A stretch of DNA of 64,000 nucleotides from Vitellaria paradoxa (Eukaryota > Streptophyta > Magnoliopsida > Ericales > Sapotaceae). The translations under genes and the position numbers were made by a program. Location: contig CM034238.1 in assembly GCA_019916065.1 (NCBI GenBank), positions 24,171,246-24,235,245 on the forward strand. Reading direction: 5' to 3'. The notes under the pieces were generated by a model. That model was not told the DNA's origin. It ran no database searches and worked only from the letters and a program-made list of their open reading frames with translations. Below are positions 50,891-62,066 of the stretch, piece after piece. How positions within the stretch are numbered: the first letter of the stretch is position 1; every line of letters starts with the position of its first letter.

Positions 50891-52112
50891 AAAACTTGTT
50901 TGCCTTGTGCAAGTGTTAAAGTTTCTAAGTGTGTTTCCAATCCAAGGGTGTGTCCACGTGTCTAAGTGTGTGTCCATGTGTCGAAGAAAGTATCCATCCA
51001 TGTACCAATCATCAAATTCAATGAAATGCATATTTAACTTGGTAATTTGTTTATACAATTAATGACTGTATGACACCATAGGAAGGGTTATACGAAAAAA
51101 TAGTATCCAAGATAAGGCCACGTACATTAAAGCATAAAATTAGCCTATAATAAAGTATTGGAAATTAGCCTATACCAAAAAAAGTGGTGTCTAAATATAC
51201 TACCACATAAGCCCTATAATATCATATACAAAAAGTTAGTTTTCCATATGTTCAATCAGCTCACAACAAGGCCCAGATCGCATGATCATCTGCAAAACAA
51301 AGTGTGATTGGATTGTTACAAGATGAATTGAAAGTAAATACATGTAATAACCCATTTAACGACATGCTACATGCTTAGAAAAGAGACTAGTCTAATGGGT
51401 GGCTTTGAGTGACACGTTGCGAAAGTTATGTCTGTAATGTAGCCATTTGATTTCTCTAAATTTTTTCTAAAAGAAATAATCAGATCGAGAAGTTGTATAG
51501 CTTGCAAGTAATGAAATGAAGTACACTTATTAAAATTAAAAAAAAAAAAAGAACTTCTTACTTGAGATGTGTTTCTTCCTTTCCTTCTGCTAGTGCCCCT
51601 CCCCTTAATAGTGCCCTCCCCTTTTGATATTTTCTCTCTATTTATGTCTCTATCTATACCACCACCAATCATAATATTTCCCCCCACTTCATTGCCACTT
51701 ACAAAACCTCTCCTATTGTTTTCCTTTACCTTTGTTACCAGCTGGTCCTCTTTGACCCCTAGCTGGTCCTCTTTGACAAGTCCTTTTGTTATGTCCAAAC
51801 TCTTTGCATCGCATACACTTAATAGTTTGTGACCTTTTAGATTGACTTGTCCTGAATGTAGCTTCATTTGCTTCTCTTTTTCTAGCTTTCTTTGGCTTAT
51901 CTACCATTCTTCTAAGGGGTGGTGGGTATAATGGGTCACCTAGAATGATTATGCATATTGTATGATCAATGATTGGGTGTATCATTCTCCCATGTGCTCT
52001 CAAGTATATCTCCTTAAAGTAGTATGAGTGAACAAAGTCTTCCACATTCTTCCTATCCTTCATTATTGTAGCCATTGCATGTTTCCATGGAATCCTAGAG
52101 ATCTTCCACTGC

Positions 52113-52114
<2 letters not shown>

Positions 52115-52152
<38 letters not shown>
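52115..52152. repeat. CA microsatellite within the transposase SWIM motif
   Basis: Uninterrupted (CA)19. On the minus strand the TG run translates as Val-Cys repeats exactly where the CxC of the SWIM zinc finger is expected. Confidence 0.9.
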
Positions 52153-52155
<3 letters not shown>

Positions 52156-54019
52156 CTATCTTCCCTAAGTGAACCAAGTGTCTTATCCCATTGTCCATGA
52201 CATCATGATCCACCACAATATTCAACCTTACACAGCTTTGCTTCCTTCCCAACTTTGGTCAATAGCTTGTTTACATTTGATGTTATCCCATGTGTCCATG
52301 CCACTCCCTTTTTATATCTAGTTTGGATTTTAGACATGACTTTACACCTTATACCTTCTAACATTGTGAGAATTGGCTTACCTCTTAGATTGCCAAGCCA
52401 ATTATTGAATGATTCAATGCCATTGTTTGTGATATGATTAGACCTCACTTTATTATCAATGCATGCCTTGCCCATGAGCTGACTGAAAGTTTAAGCAAAT
52501 AATCATGTGCTTCTGTATTTAACTTCTTACTTGCAGACAATGCATCTTTAAATTTTAAATGATTATAGGCCCTAGCAGCTATCCAAAACTGCTTTCTTAG
52601 AGCAAGGTCAGGGTATTTTACCTTGAAATTGTTAAACAAGTGTCTTGTATAAGTTCTATGTGAAATTTCAAGTAACAAATGTGTGACAACCCTGTCCAGC
52701 CCCTTTCATTGATCGTTTATAATGGTCAAAGGCTTAGTTTGTCGACTAACCCTTATTATGGTCTGAATGTGGTCAAGGAAAAACCCCATATCTTATTATT
52801 CTCACTTTTAACCACAACAATCATAAGAGGAAATAAACCATTGTTACCATCTAATGCAACAACAAAAATTATGACTTTACCATACAGACCATTAAGGTGA
52901 CACCCATCCACCCCTATAAAAGGCCTACATCCATGCAAGAATCTATTAATCATAGCCTCAAATGAAACAACCAGCCTCCCAAACAAGGGATTTTGGGTGG
53001 GACAACGCCTAAAATAATCCATTTTGAGCAAACTTCCAGGGTTTGTCTTCTTAACCTCTGTAGCATAGGTAGGAAGAAGCTTATATTGGCCACTATACCT
53101 ACCCTCAAGTTCATCCATACATTTTCTTTTTGCCTTATAAAGTTGTATCTTGGATGCCTCAATTCTATATCTATTATTCAATTTCTCTTGCATGTCATCC
53201 AAATCAAGTTGCGGGTTCTCCTTGAAATCCTTGAGAAGTTTCTTTGCTATCCATGTAGAGTTAGTATCCTCATTGTGGTTAACCCTAGTACATGTATACT
53301 CAGATGTATATGCCTTAATTTGGTAGGTTATGCCATCAGGAAGTGGGGAAGCATGAATCATTCAAGGATAACCCTCCATAGTACAATGTGCAGTTATCAT
53401 TCCCTTCTCATTTTTGTCTCTCACTATAGGAAACCCTTTCTCCGCTATGTAGTCTCTAAGTTTGGCCCTAAAGCCATCCATATCAGAAAAAGTCATTTTT
53501 TTTGTCCAACACAACTTCTCCACAATTCACATAAGGTTCCTTCCCAATATACTTGTATCTAACCTAGTCCTATGTTTTGTAACCCCATTACTCCCACTAG
53601 ACACATTGCCCTCCTCATCACCTGATTGGCAGTCACTATGTCCCTTATCATCTACCCCACTAATCTCATCTACAGGTCTACCCCATCATCTGAATCTACC
53701 TCCCCTTCTTTATCCCTATCTAGATTCCAATTATCATTCTCATCATTATAACTATATACATGCCCATCCTGGGTTACATCTACCACTTACATATTTTCTC
53801 TATCCATATCAATATGGTTTTTTACCTAACATGAATCAGGAGAATCCATTTCTATAAATAAGTTCATTGTGCTAGGAACACCATCAAGATTGAAAAGATC
53901 AATAAGTGATTTGTTACTATGAATGTCAAACCTATCAATATGAGGAAGTTTACAAAATACAGAGATTGCTAGCTCTAACCCAAGGGGAGAATGAGACAGT
54001 ACTTTCTCAGTGACATCAA

Positions 54020-54367
54020 TCCAACCAAACCAAACCAAGCATTTTCCCACTAGGTGGGGTCGGCTATATAGATTTGACAATGCCAATCAAATCTGTTTAG
54101 GGCCATGTCCTCCGTTAAATCCAAGTAGGCAAGGTTATGTCTAATAGTTTCTTTCCAACTTCTCTTGGGTCTTCCTCTTCTTCTCTTACTCCTAACAATC
54201 TCCATGCTTTCACACCTTCTAACAGGTACCTCCGTTGGACACCTTCTAACTTGGCCGAACTATCTTAATCGATTTTTTCTCATTTTATCTTCAATTGATG
54301 ATATTCCTACTTTATCCCTAATCTCCTCGTTCCTAATCCCATCTCTCTTTGTAATCCCGCACATCCA
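54020..54367 (-). mobile_element. 5'-truncated RTE-clade LINE, 3' end only
   Basis: The minus-strand translation RLRWFGHVRRCPTEVPVRRC and later DLTEDMALNRFDWHCQIYIA, closing ADPT, stop, is the conserved C-terminus of plant RTE reverse transcriptases. A short tail of TTTGG repeats (plus strand CCAAA at 54021-54037) ends the element. A perfect 15-bp target duplication, TCTCAGTGACATCAA, lies at 54005-54019 and 54368-54382. It sits in the N-terminal coding part of the MULE transposase. Confidence 0.92.
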
Positions 54368-54514
54368 TCTCAGTGACATCAACCAACAAGTTAAAATAGC
54401 AATACCTATTAGGATCAATGTTACTTTGTCTAGCAACTTTTCCTTTATGCTTGATGATGAAATCAAAATAAGTAGGAGGTATGACTAGCTGAAATTTTCT
54501 AAGATTGCAAAAAA

Positions 54515-55746
54515 AAAAAAAAAAAACTCAAGTTCCCATTTTAGAGTTAAACTCAAAACCCCCAAATTTTCAAAACCCTAACTTCTAAAAATGCAAAAAA
54601 CATGGGACAATTTCAAACATTCAACTTATTTCGTACATGTTCCTTTGAACCACTTTAAAGATAAAAAGATAAAAATCTAACAGTCTCACGTATCTCAGCT
54701 ACTTTAAAGATGATCAATTCACTATAAGTTAATATTTAATTATATTAAATTAGTGTGATGTTTTAATTTGTAATTTATCTTTATTTCTAAAACTTTTGAA
54801 ATTAAAAAAAAATTATAAATGAATGATAATTGAGATAAATATTAAAAATATTTTAATTTAAATAGGTATCTTTATAATTTAATAAGGTAAGAATCTTTAT
54901 AATGATATTGTATTCATCATACTCATTTAGTTTTAAATAGATATCTTGTTTTTAAGTAGATGAAAATATAAATACAATTAGTCATCTTATTTTTACGTTT
55001 TTTTCTCTCCTTCGGATCAAGTTTACTCTCTCGTCATTCTATTACTAATATTTGATTTTATCCCTAAATAATTGAAAACTTCAAATTTTGAAATCACATA
55101 AGGTAGCTTAGATGATTAATTTGACTTTCACTATCATTCTAAGGATACTCATCTTATTATATGATAAAGATACCTATTTTAAATAATATACTTAGTAAAA
55201 TTTATCACAATCATCATTTGTTTATAATTTTTTTTTATAATTTCAAAATTTTTAGAAATAAAGATAAATACAAATTAAAACATCAAAATAATTAGATATT
55301 AAATATTCAAAATAAAATATAAAAAGTACTTTGATTAAATAAAAAAATTTAAGACATATCATTCACATGACTCACAAAATAGAATATTAAATATTTAGTT
55401 GACGTGATTTTTAATTTGTGCTTATATTTGTTGCTAAAAGTATAGAAAATTATAAAAAAACATATTGTGGTAAAAACAAAAACATCTATGGCAACATGAT
55501 ATTTTAAGTTGAATGCACACTATGAGATTGCATCTTTATCTTTTGTGAAAATGTAACAGTTTAACAATTTGTTTTTGTTTCAACTATACTTGACCAATTA
55601 GTTTAATGATTAATTGTAAAAAAAAAAAAAAAAAATTGTATAACTTCTAAGAATGCAAAAAAAAAAAAAAAAAAAAAAATCTCAAGTTTCCATTTTAAGG
55701 AAAAATTCAAAATCCCCAAATTTCCAAAACCCTAACTTTTGAGAAT

Positions 55747-55793
<47 letters not shown>

Positions 55794-55815
55794 GTAGGAG
55801 AATTTCAAACATTTC
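54515..55815. repeat. Direct ~110-bp repeats flanking a nested segment
   Basis: Copies at about 54515-54620 and 55660-55815 share CTCAAGTT(C/T)CCATTTTA, the block CCAAAACCCTAACTT and AATTTCAAACATT. The second copy carries long A runs (to 43 bases at about 55749-55792). They bracket the inverted repeat at 54720-55330. Confidence 0.7.
54720..55330. mobile_element. Inverted-repeat (stem-loop) element nested in the MULE
   Basis: The left arm, about 54730-54895, runs GATGTTTTAATTTG, ATCTTTATTTCTAAAA, TTTTGAAATT and AATAGGTATCTTTAT. The right arm, 55150-55320, carries the same words reverse-complemented in reverse order. The loop has no gene. Confidence 0.7.
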
Positions 55816-56138
55816 TAAAATCTAACACCATTGAACTAAAAACTTGAAGTATCAAACTATTCCAAATGTAAACCATGAAAGCCCTAAATTTTTGTAACCC
55901 TAAATACACAGATTTCACTAGAAAATGAAAAAACAAATAGAAAAAAAACAATCACACTCCAATAGTTGTCAAATGTACCAAAATCGAACATAAATAAACT
56001 AACTAGGGTTTACGTAGTTATCTGTAGTGAATCGCAATAAAGAATATCTTGAAAATTGTGAATTACTGAAGTGAATTGCAAGCATTATCTTCTCGCTGTC
56101 CTCTTATGTCATTCAATTGGGATTTTTCCTTCTCGTCT

Positions 56139-56170
<32 letters not shown>

Positions 56171-56356
56171 CCCCTTTTCTTTCACTCTTTGGATTGAAGA
56201 GAGACAGGAGTGAAATGGGGATAAGAATCTCAAAGTGTTTGTTTATATACCTCAGAGTTATTTCGTCTTTTCATGTTATCTGACAGTGAAGTTAACATCG
56301 TTCCACGTTTCTTTGGCATCAATGGGCTCTTTTGGTAATGTTACGTAAAGAAGGGG

Positions 56357-56435
56357 ATGACAATGTCATTTTAGAAAACTCAGAGGAGGTTTCTATCGGT
56401 GTAAGAAATCTTAGGGGAGGTTTGTGAAATTTGCC
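56357..56435 (-). repeat. MULE right TIR
   Basis: Inverted partner of 49896-49976. Confidence 0.8.
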
Positions 56436-56884
56436 ATTTTTTATATTTATATTTTTTATTTGTGTTAATATTAGTGAGTTGATAGAGTTGATCATAGTTA
56501 GGGGTTTACATATAAACATAAAAAATTTATATTTTACCAAATCCCAATCCATCGATCTAATACTAAAAATAATATTTGCTCTAGAATATATATTAAATTA
56601 TAAAGTTACTTAATCGACCTGATCTCTTTTTTATTTTAGACTCTTTGTTTATTTGAATATACATTTTTTTTTTGTAATTATTGACTTATTTTGCATTTAG
56701 TTAGAAATAATATTAATCTTAATTATATTAATCAGTTAAAAATCATTATTAAAATTTTTCCAAAAATAAATTATTCCAAAGTTTAAATAATATTTTCAAT
56801 TGTTTTTTGTAGTTTTTAAATTTAAGATATAACAAATTTAAAATATACTTTTTTTTTTGTATTTTTTTTTTTTTTGTGTTTTTA
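56436..56884. other. AT-rich intergenic DNA
   Basis: No gene or element end recognised. Confidence 0.4.
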
Positions 56885-57735
56885 ACAAACTATTTTCATG
56901 GAGAGTGCCACGTCTTACCAATTTAAATTTTAAGTTAGAATTTAGGAAAAAAATTCACTCTTCTAAGACTAATTTTATCAAAATTCCTAAGATTAATTTT
57001 ATTCAAAAATTTGTAACAATAAAAAAGGTAGAATGATGAATATAATGTATCATATAAGATTTGATAATAAAAAGCTATTTTCATGGAGAGTGCCACATCT
57101 TACTAATTTAAATTTAAAGTTGGAATTTAGAAAAAAAAAAAAAAAAAAGAAAAAACTAGAATGATGAATATAGTGTATCATATAAAATTTGATAATAAAT
57201 TTTAATTAGTTTTATAAAAATAGCTCAAATAAAAATATTACTATTAATCATACATGCTTTATAAAATAAAACAAATATAGTTAATGTGATTAATTTAAAT
57301 TTAAAATTAAAATTTAGAAAAATAACTACTCTCGAACTAAATTAATATTCAGTAGTTTTTTGTACTTTTAAATTTTAACACACCTTACCAATTAAAATTT
57401 AAAGTTAGAATTTAGGAAAAAAATTCACTCCCCTAAGACAAAATTTATTCAAAAATCCTAAGCTTAATTTTATTCAAGGATTTGTAAATTTTTTAAAAAA
57501 AGCAGAATGATGAATATAGTGTATTATATAAAATTTGATAATAATTTTTTAATTAGTTTTATAAAAATAACTCAAATAAAAATATTACTATTAATCATAT
57601 GCACTTTCTAAAGTAAAACAAATATAGTCAATGTGACTGATTTAAATTTAAAATTAAAATTTAGAAAAATAACTATTCCCGAACCAAATTAATATTTAGT
57701 ATTTTTTGTACTTTTAAATTTTAAAAATATTAAGT
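56885..57735 (+). repeat. Complex tandem array
   Basis: Two long units of about 300-350 bp (about 57071-57369 and 57370-57735), preceded by a partial unit (56885-57070). Landmarks repeated in order: TTTTCATGGAGAGTGCCAC (first two only), TTAAAGTTRGAATTTAG, AGAATGATGAATATAGTGTA, TTTTATAAAAATARCTCAAA, TACTATTAATCATA and ATTTAGAAAAATAACTA. Confidence 0.75.
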
Positions 57736-58175
57736 GTAGTCATGAGAGAAATAAATTAACCATTACTTAAGCTTTTTTCATTTGTGTTTTTTAATTTAAT
57801 TCTATTTTTTGTATTTTTAATTTAATGACTAATATATTTGAAATATATAAATTTTATAACTATATTAAATTTACAAGTAAGTGGGTTCCTTTTGGAACTG
57901 ATGAATTCAATTATATGAAATTTATAAGTAAGTTGATCCCTTTTCGAAACTCAAGAAAGTGGGTCCCTTTTCAGAATACATGAATTCGTTTACATTTAAC
58001 AAAATTACATGCCCAACCTCTAGTGCTTTTAAAAGCAAAAGAAAAGATAAAATTATTGTCTTTTGGTGATGTGAGAAAAAGAAATAAAGGTTTTGTGATT
58101 GAGAAAAGAGAAGTGAAGAAGAGGGAAGGAAAAAATTAAAAAATAATTGAAAATTTTATAAAAAAGAAAAAAAAA

Positions 58176-58233
58176 AGAAAAAGGGAAATGGAGATCAAAG
58201 AAATAGAAAAAGGGAAATGGAGATCAAAGAAAT
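58176..58233 (+). repeat. Perfect 29-bp tandem duplication
   Basis: Two exact head-to-tail units containing AAAGGGAAATGGAGATCAAA, within a purine-rich stretch (about 58070-58280). Confidence 0.9.
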
Positions 58234-58310
58234 ATGTTACCTAGGATTGGACTAAAGGAGAAGAGGAGAGAGAAAAAAATATTATTTTAGTATTATAGAT
58301 AGATAGCTAT

Positions 58311-58765
58311 GGATCTGTTTAGCACAACAAAAAATTCTGAAAAATACTAAAAATATCTAAAATCTCTAAAATTCTCTAACACTTTTTGTATTCTTTATAC
58401 TTCGTAAAATTTATATAAATTTATATATATCTGTATATCCCAATAAATTTTTACATATCTCAATAAATTTTTTACAAACCCTAACAATATTCCATAAACC
58501 CCAATAACTATTCTACAAATTTCAAAAACTTTCTAATTACTTTCAATAAATTCTAACATAAAACCGTTCGGATGGAATTAAAAAAATCGTTCGAACGGTT
58601 TCTCTCTTCTAAAAGTTGACACAAAAATAAAAAAATTTTAGTATTCATTTTTGAAAAAAGTGGTTTGGTGGCTACGCGTCAAACGCCAAAAAGTTTTCCA
58701 AATCAAATTTTTTTGTTGTTTTTCGTTATTTTCGCTACATCAAAATGTTTCTCAAACCATATCAG
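58311..58765 (-). mobile_element. MITE-like element (family B relative, inverted)
   Basis: The GGATCTGTTT start and CAAACCATATC end are weak inverted repeats. In reverse complement it shares TTTGGCGTTTGAC, then TTTGTAAAAATTTATTG-like text and GAATAC...AAAAAT, with 19864-20308. Confidence 0.5.
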
Positions 58766-58777
58766 TAATTACATTAT

Positions 58778-58925
58778 GGAGGTGTTTGGAATGACAAAAA
58801 ATAATAAAATTTAATAAAAATTACAAGTTCATAATTCGTGCAATGAAACAAAAAATGAATAATTTTTAAAGATTTTTAGTATTTTTTAACGTTTTTCAGT
58901 ACTTTTCAACACTCCATCTGAGGCC
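58778..58925 (+). mobile_element. Short MITE (family A copy)
   Basis: Starts GGAGGTGTTTGGAATG and contains TTCATAATTCGTGCAATGA, the family A core. Confidence 0.6.
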
Positions 58926-59084
58926 AATCAGCTTGGATGATCATTATATTTATAAAAATAAAAAAATAAAGAAATTATATAAAAGCTTGAAAAGAAAAAT
59001 TATATAGAAAAAGTACTTAAAAGATGAGATAAAATCTAACTATTTTATCACCCACTAGTGGATAAAAAACTTTTGCGTTGAAAA

Positions 59085-59300
59085 AGATTTGAACCATGCA
59101 TTCACATTAAAATTATGCTTTTTTTTAATTATTATATATAATCTAAAATTTAAAAGTCTAACTAATTGTATCATCTATAAATATATATTAATTTATTTTT
59201 ATTTACTAAATATAATTATAATATTAATTATAATTTTTTCTAAGCCTAAATTCAAATCAAGAAAAATAAAATAAAATTGCCCCCTAACCAAAAAAATTTA
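59085..59300 (-). mobile_element. Fragment related to the hAT-type element at 42242-42626
   Basis: In reverse complement about 190 bp aligns with 42290-42425 (shared AATTAATATATAT, ACAATYAGTT, TTATATATAAYAATTA). It ends in AATTTACTTCGTCCCT, like the other copy's terminus. Confidence 0.5.
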
Positions 59301-59310
59301 CTTCGTCCCT

Positions 59311-60472
59311 ATATATATGTTTTAACCTTTTGATGATAATAAATATATATATACACTTTTAAAACAATAAATACATGATTTGTTCGGATTTTTTTGGTCC
59401 TGCAAATCTCAAATTTTTACTGCAGCACGTCGTCTATACTAGCATTTTTTTTTTTGTTTCGAATTTTGATATATTTTCATTAAATTGATTAGAATTTTGG
59501 GTTGATCTTTAATATCTTGCCATTGTTATATTGTCCAATAACAAAACATGTTAGTTCAAAGCAATGACATAGTTTTAATAACTTCGTAACAATGAAACAA
59601 AAATTATTAGAAAATTTCGCTTAACCTATATTTGAAACATAAATTTTTGAAGGGAAAATATAAAAATAAAATAAAATATATAATTTTTATACATTTAATC
59701 AAGTAAAAGTTAAATTTTGTTGATAAACATTTATTTATTTTAGTCTTATTTTTTAACTCCATAAAAATAAAATAAATTTAATTTTTTCACTTCATTTTAT
59801 ATTTTACTTTTTTTTTATTTTTTCAGTATAAATTCATGTTCTAAACATAGTCTTACGAATTTAGGAAATTGTGAAAGAGAGAGGGGGCAGAAATTTCAGA
59901 AATGAATCCTCAAAGGTAACTCAATTAATAATATTTTGAGTTTCTTCTCAAGTGGTAATTAGTTTAAATTTTTTAAGGTCACTGGAGGTTTATCCGATCG
60001 TTAATTTAAAAATTTTAAAAATTTATTGAGATGCGTGTAAACTGGTCTGATTGTTCAGAGTCATACAAAGAAAAAATAAATAAAAAAGAAAAAAGAATTG
60101 GACATTGAGAGAGTGAAGGCTATTGAGTCTTTTTGGCAAGTCGGAGCTTACAGTCACGGGGGTGTCGATGACTAGCGGAGACGGGTGGACAGCTAGAAAT
60201 TTGTTTTAAGAATATCCAAATTATTTTACATAATTAATTTAATTAAAAATTATTTTATTAATTAATAACTTTAATAATAATTTAAAAAAAAATTAACACC
60301 AACAAAGGTTGGCGTGCAAAACTCAAAACCACAAAATACATCTTTACTTATTTCTAATTTTTTTTTAAATTAAATATACAAAACTAAAATTAAACCAAAA
60401 TTCTGACGTCATAGAATATTTAGATATCTCAATTGTTTGGATTATATGTTCGAAAACTCTCATAGGTGTTTG
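59311..60472. other. Intergenic AT-rich DNA
   Basis: Nothing supportable beyond low-complexity sequence. A GC-richer patch at about 60120-60190 is unrecognised. Confidence 0.4.
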
Positions 60473-60806
60473 GAAGTTAAAAAAAAACTTAAGTTTTGGT
60501 AGTTTTTTAGTGTTTTTTTTTTTTTTTTTCACTTTTTGTGTGTTTGGTTGAACCAAGTGAAATTTTTAATATTTTTTTAGTAACTTTTGGGTGTTTGGTA
60601 AATTTTTTACTATAGCAAAGCAAAAAAATTGTAACTTTTGAGTGTTTGATATGTTTTTTACTGTAGCAAATCAAAAAAATGTAATGATGGAGTGGTACTT
60701 TTTACTGTAACAAATAAAAAAAGTGACAAAATTTGTGGTTTTGCCAAACACATAAAAACTAACTTTTGGTATTTTTTTACTAATTTTTGAGTTGCCAAAC
60801 ACCCCT
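60473..60806 (-). mobile_element. MITE-like element with internal sub-repeats (family D copy)
   Basis: The ends are AGGTGTTTGGAAGTT and, reverse-complemented, GGGGTGTTTGGCAACTC. Inside, TTTTTTACTRTAGCAAA and TGTAACTTTTGAGTGTTTG-like units recur three to four times, as in 14634-15022. Confidence 0.6.
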
Positions 60807-61045
60807 GAGGGTGTGCAAAAATTTTGAAATATGCTTTCTCACACAATAAATGCGAGAATGTATATTTAAAAAAAAAAATAAACAAATTACTCAAACTCTC
60901 AATTTTGTTTTAGAGTAATATTTTCCCACCAATTATAACATTACATTCATATATAATATATAATTTTTTTAAATGAAAAATATTTTCGCTACTAATAACA
61001 ACTACTAATACCCAACAATTATCCTACGTACTACTCTAAATATAA

Positions 61046-61408
61046 AGGTCTCGTTTAGAGTAAGAAAAAACAAGATAAATTTAGATAAAATGTAATTTGG
61101 AATTAATTTTGGAGCTTTTTTTTTTTAAAGTAGCAAACTGTTGGAAGGGTTTTCCAAATCCGTTCCCACGGATTCAAAAAAATTCACAAAAAATAACGAC
61201 AATGGTACTTATTTAAAAACTTTCAACGCAAAAAATATGATTGTATAAAAAATTTATACATTCGGCTATCTTACTTCTAGATTTTTTATTTTTTTATCGA
61301 AATATTGAAATTTTTTGAAATTAATGATGACGGGAATATTAGAGATAAATGAGTTGTTAGAGTTTAGAGTAATTTTTGGAACTTTTTCTTAATGTCAAAC
61401 GGGGCCAA
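61046..61408 (-). mobile_element. MITE (family C copy, inverted)
   Basis: The ends are AGGTCTCGTTTAGAG and, reverse-complemented, TGGCCCCGTTTGAC. In reverse complement its GTACCATTGTCGTTATTTT, TTTTTTTGAATCCGTGGG and AACGGATTTGGAAAA blocks match 36597-37056. Confidence 0.65.
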
Positions 61409-61775
61409 AGTTACATTTCTATTTATAAATTAAAAATAAAAAAAATGGTGCTGATTATCAACTACTTAAATATAATTTGTTAGTCCAAACAGGAATTTTC
61501 AGGGGGATTTGTTCCATGCATGGGATATGCAAAACTGATTCACCTAATCCGTGCACCATGGAGCTATAGCTACTGGCCAGTGGCCACGCCCAACCAACGC
61601 TCAGGATTTATGCCTGGAGCACATGGGAGTTTATGTTGTAGATTTGAGATTATATTGGGATGGCGGCGCTGCAATAGAAGTCGAATTATCGAGATTGAGG
61701 GTTATGATTAGAGATTATCATCCCGATCGACCCGTCTGATCCATCTCTCAAACAGATAGGAAAGATTTAACTTTG
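61409..61775. other. Unrecognised GC-richer segment
   Basis: About 61500-61740 is less AT-rich than its surroundings and leaves short frames open, but none resembles a family known to me. It may be the unrelated 3' part of the SINE-like unit or of a larger retroelement. Confidence 0.3.
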
Positions 61776-61818
61776 AGAGATTCACTCCCTGGGCCAAACC
61801 CCTAGAGAGTGAATCTCT
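61776..61818. repeat. Perfect 12-bp inverted repeat
   Basis: AGAGATTCACTC at 61776-61787 is exactly inverted as GAGTGAATCTCT at 61807-61818, with a 19-base loop. Confidence 0.9.
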
Positions 61819-61849
61819 TTTGGTTTGTGTCACACATACCGGCCCCTCA

Positions 61850-62066
61850 ACATATATAGCGGTAAATCGCGAACTCGCGTAGCGGCGGAGAGTCGGATCC
61901 ACACCCGAGAACTGGATACGATTCATCCAGCCAAGGAGGCCCGTCCTACCAACTTTTACTACGCTTTGCGCCCGGGAGGCTGGCCCCAAGTTTTGCTAGA
62001 GAGGAGACTTGAACTTGAGACCTTGGGGTGGTAAACCCCTAAGTCCCAGTCCAAGACCATCCCATA
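61850..62066 (-). mobile_element. SINE-like tRNA-derived unit
   Basis: On the minus strand a box A-like TGGTCTTGGACTGGG (about 62045-62059) is followed about 30 bases on by a box B-like AAGTTCAAGTCTC (about 62006-62018). Then comes GGGGCCAGCCTCCCGGGCGC and a tRNA-unrelated GC-rich body. Neither A tail nor target duplication could be fixed, so the 3' end is approximate. Confidence 0.5.

Larger units (their letters stand above)
51720..54480 (-). pseudogene. MURA-like MULE transposase, multiply broken
   Basis: Cuts and joins DNA at MULE TIRs when intact. Minus-strand blocks in order: N-terminal YFDFIIKHKGKVARQSNIDP; the MuDR domain start DMDGFRAKLRDYIAEKGFPI; the core with PFIGVDGCHLNGLYGKVII (first catalytic aspartate); THLLLEISHRTYTRHLFNNF; ITNNGIESFNNWLGNLRGKP; SWIM-type RQWKISRIPWKHAM; and a C-terminal CCHC knuckle CMRCKEFGHNKRTC. 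Breaks: the RTE insertion at 54020-54367, stops near 53358 and 52711, frame changes near 52780, 52468 and 52230, and a microsatellite expansion in the SWIM motif, whose third cysteine reads tryptophan. Confidence 0.88.
49896..56435. mobile_element. Mutator-like element (MULE) with long TIRs
   Basis: The outer 80 bases are inverted repeats of each other: left GGGCAAATTTCACTAACGTT, then TTAAGATTTCTGATACCGA; right, reverse-complemented, TGGCAAATTTCACAAACCTC, then CTAAGATTTCTTACACCGA, continuing through an AACCTCC block. Identity is about 75% by eye. The flanks share a T-rich ATTTTTT, compatible with an eroded 9-bp duplication. Inside are a MURA-like transposase on the minus strand, a GRF-like ORF on the plus strand and later insertions. 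At 6.5 kb it has the size of an autonomous MULE, but its transposase is broken. Confidence 0.85.

Noticed and set aside
51569..51832. Plus-strand proline/leucine-rich frame and the overlapping minus frame at 51367-51867
   Set aside because: Shadows of the basic, low-complexity C-terminal tail of the MULE transposase.
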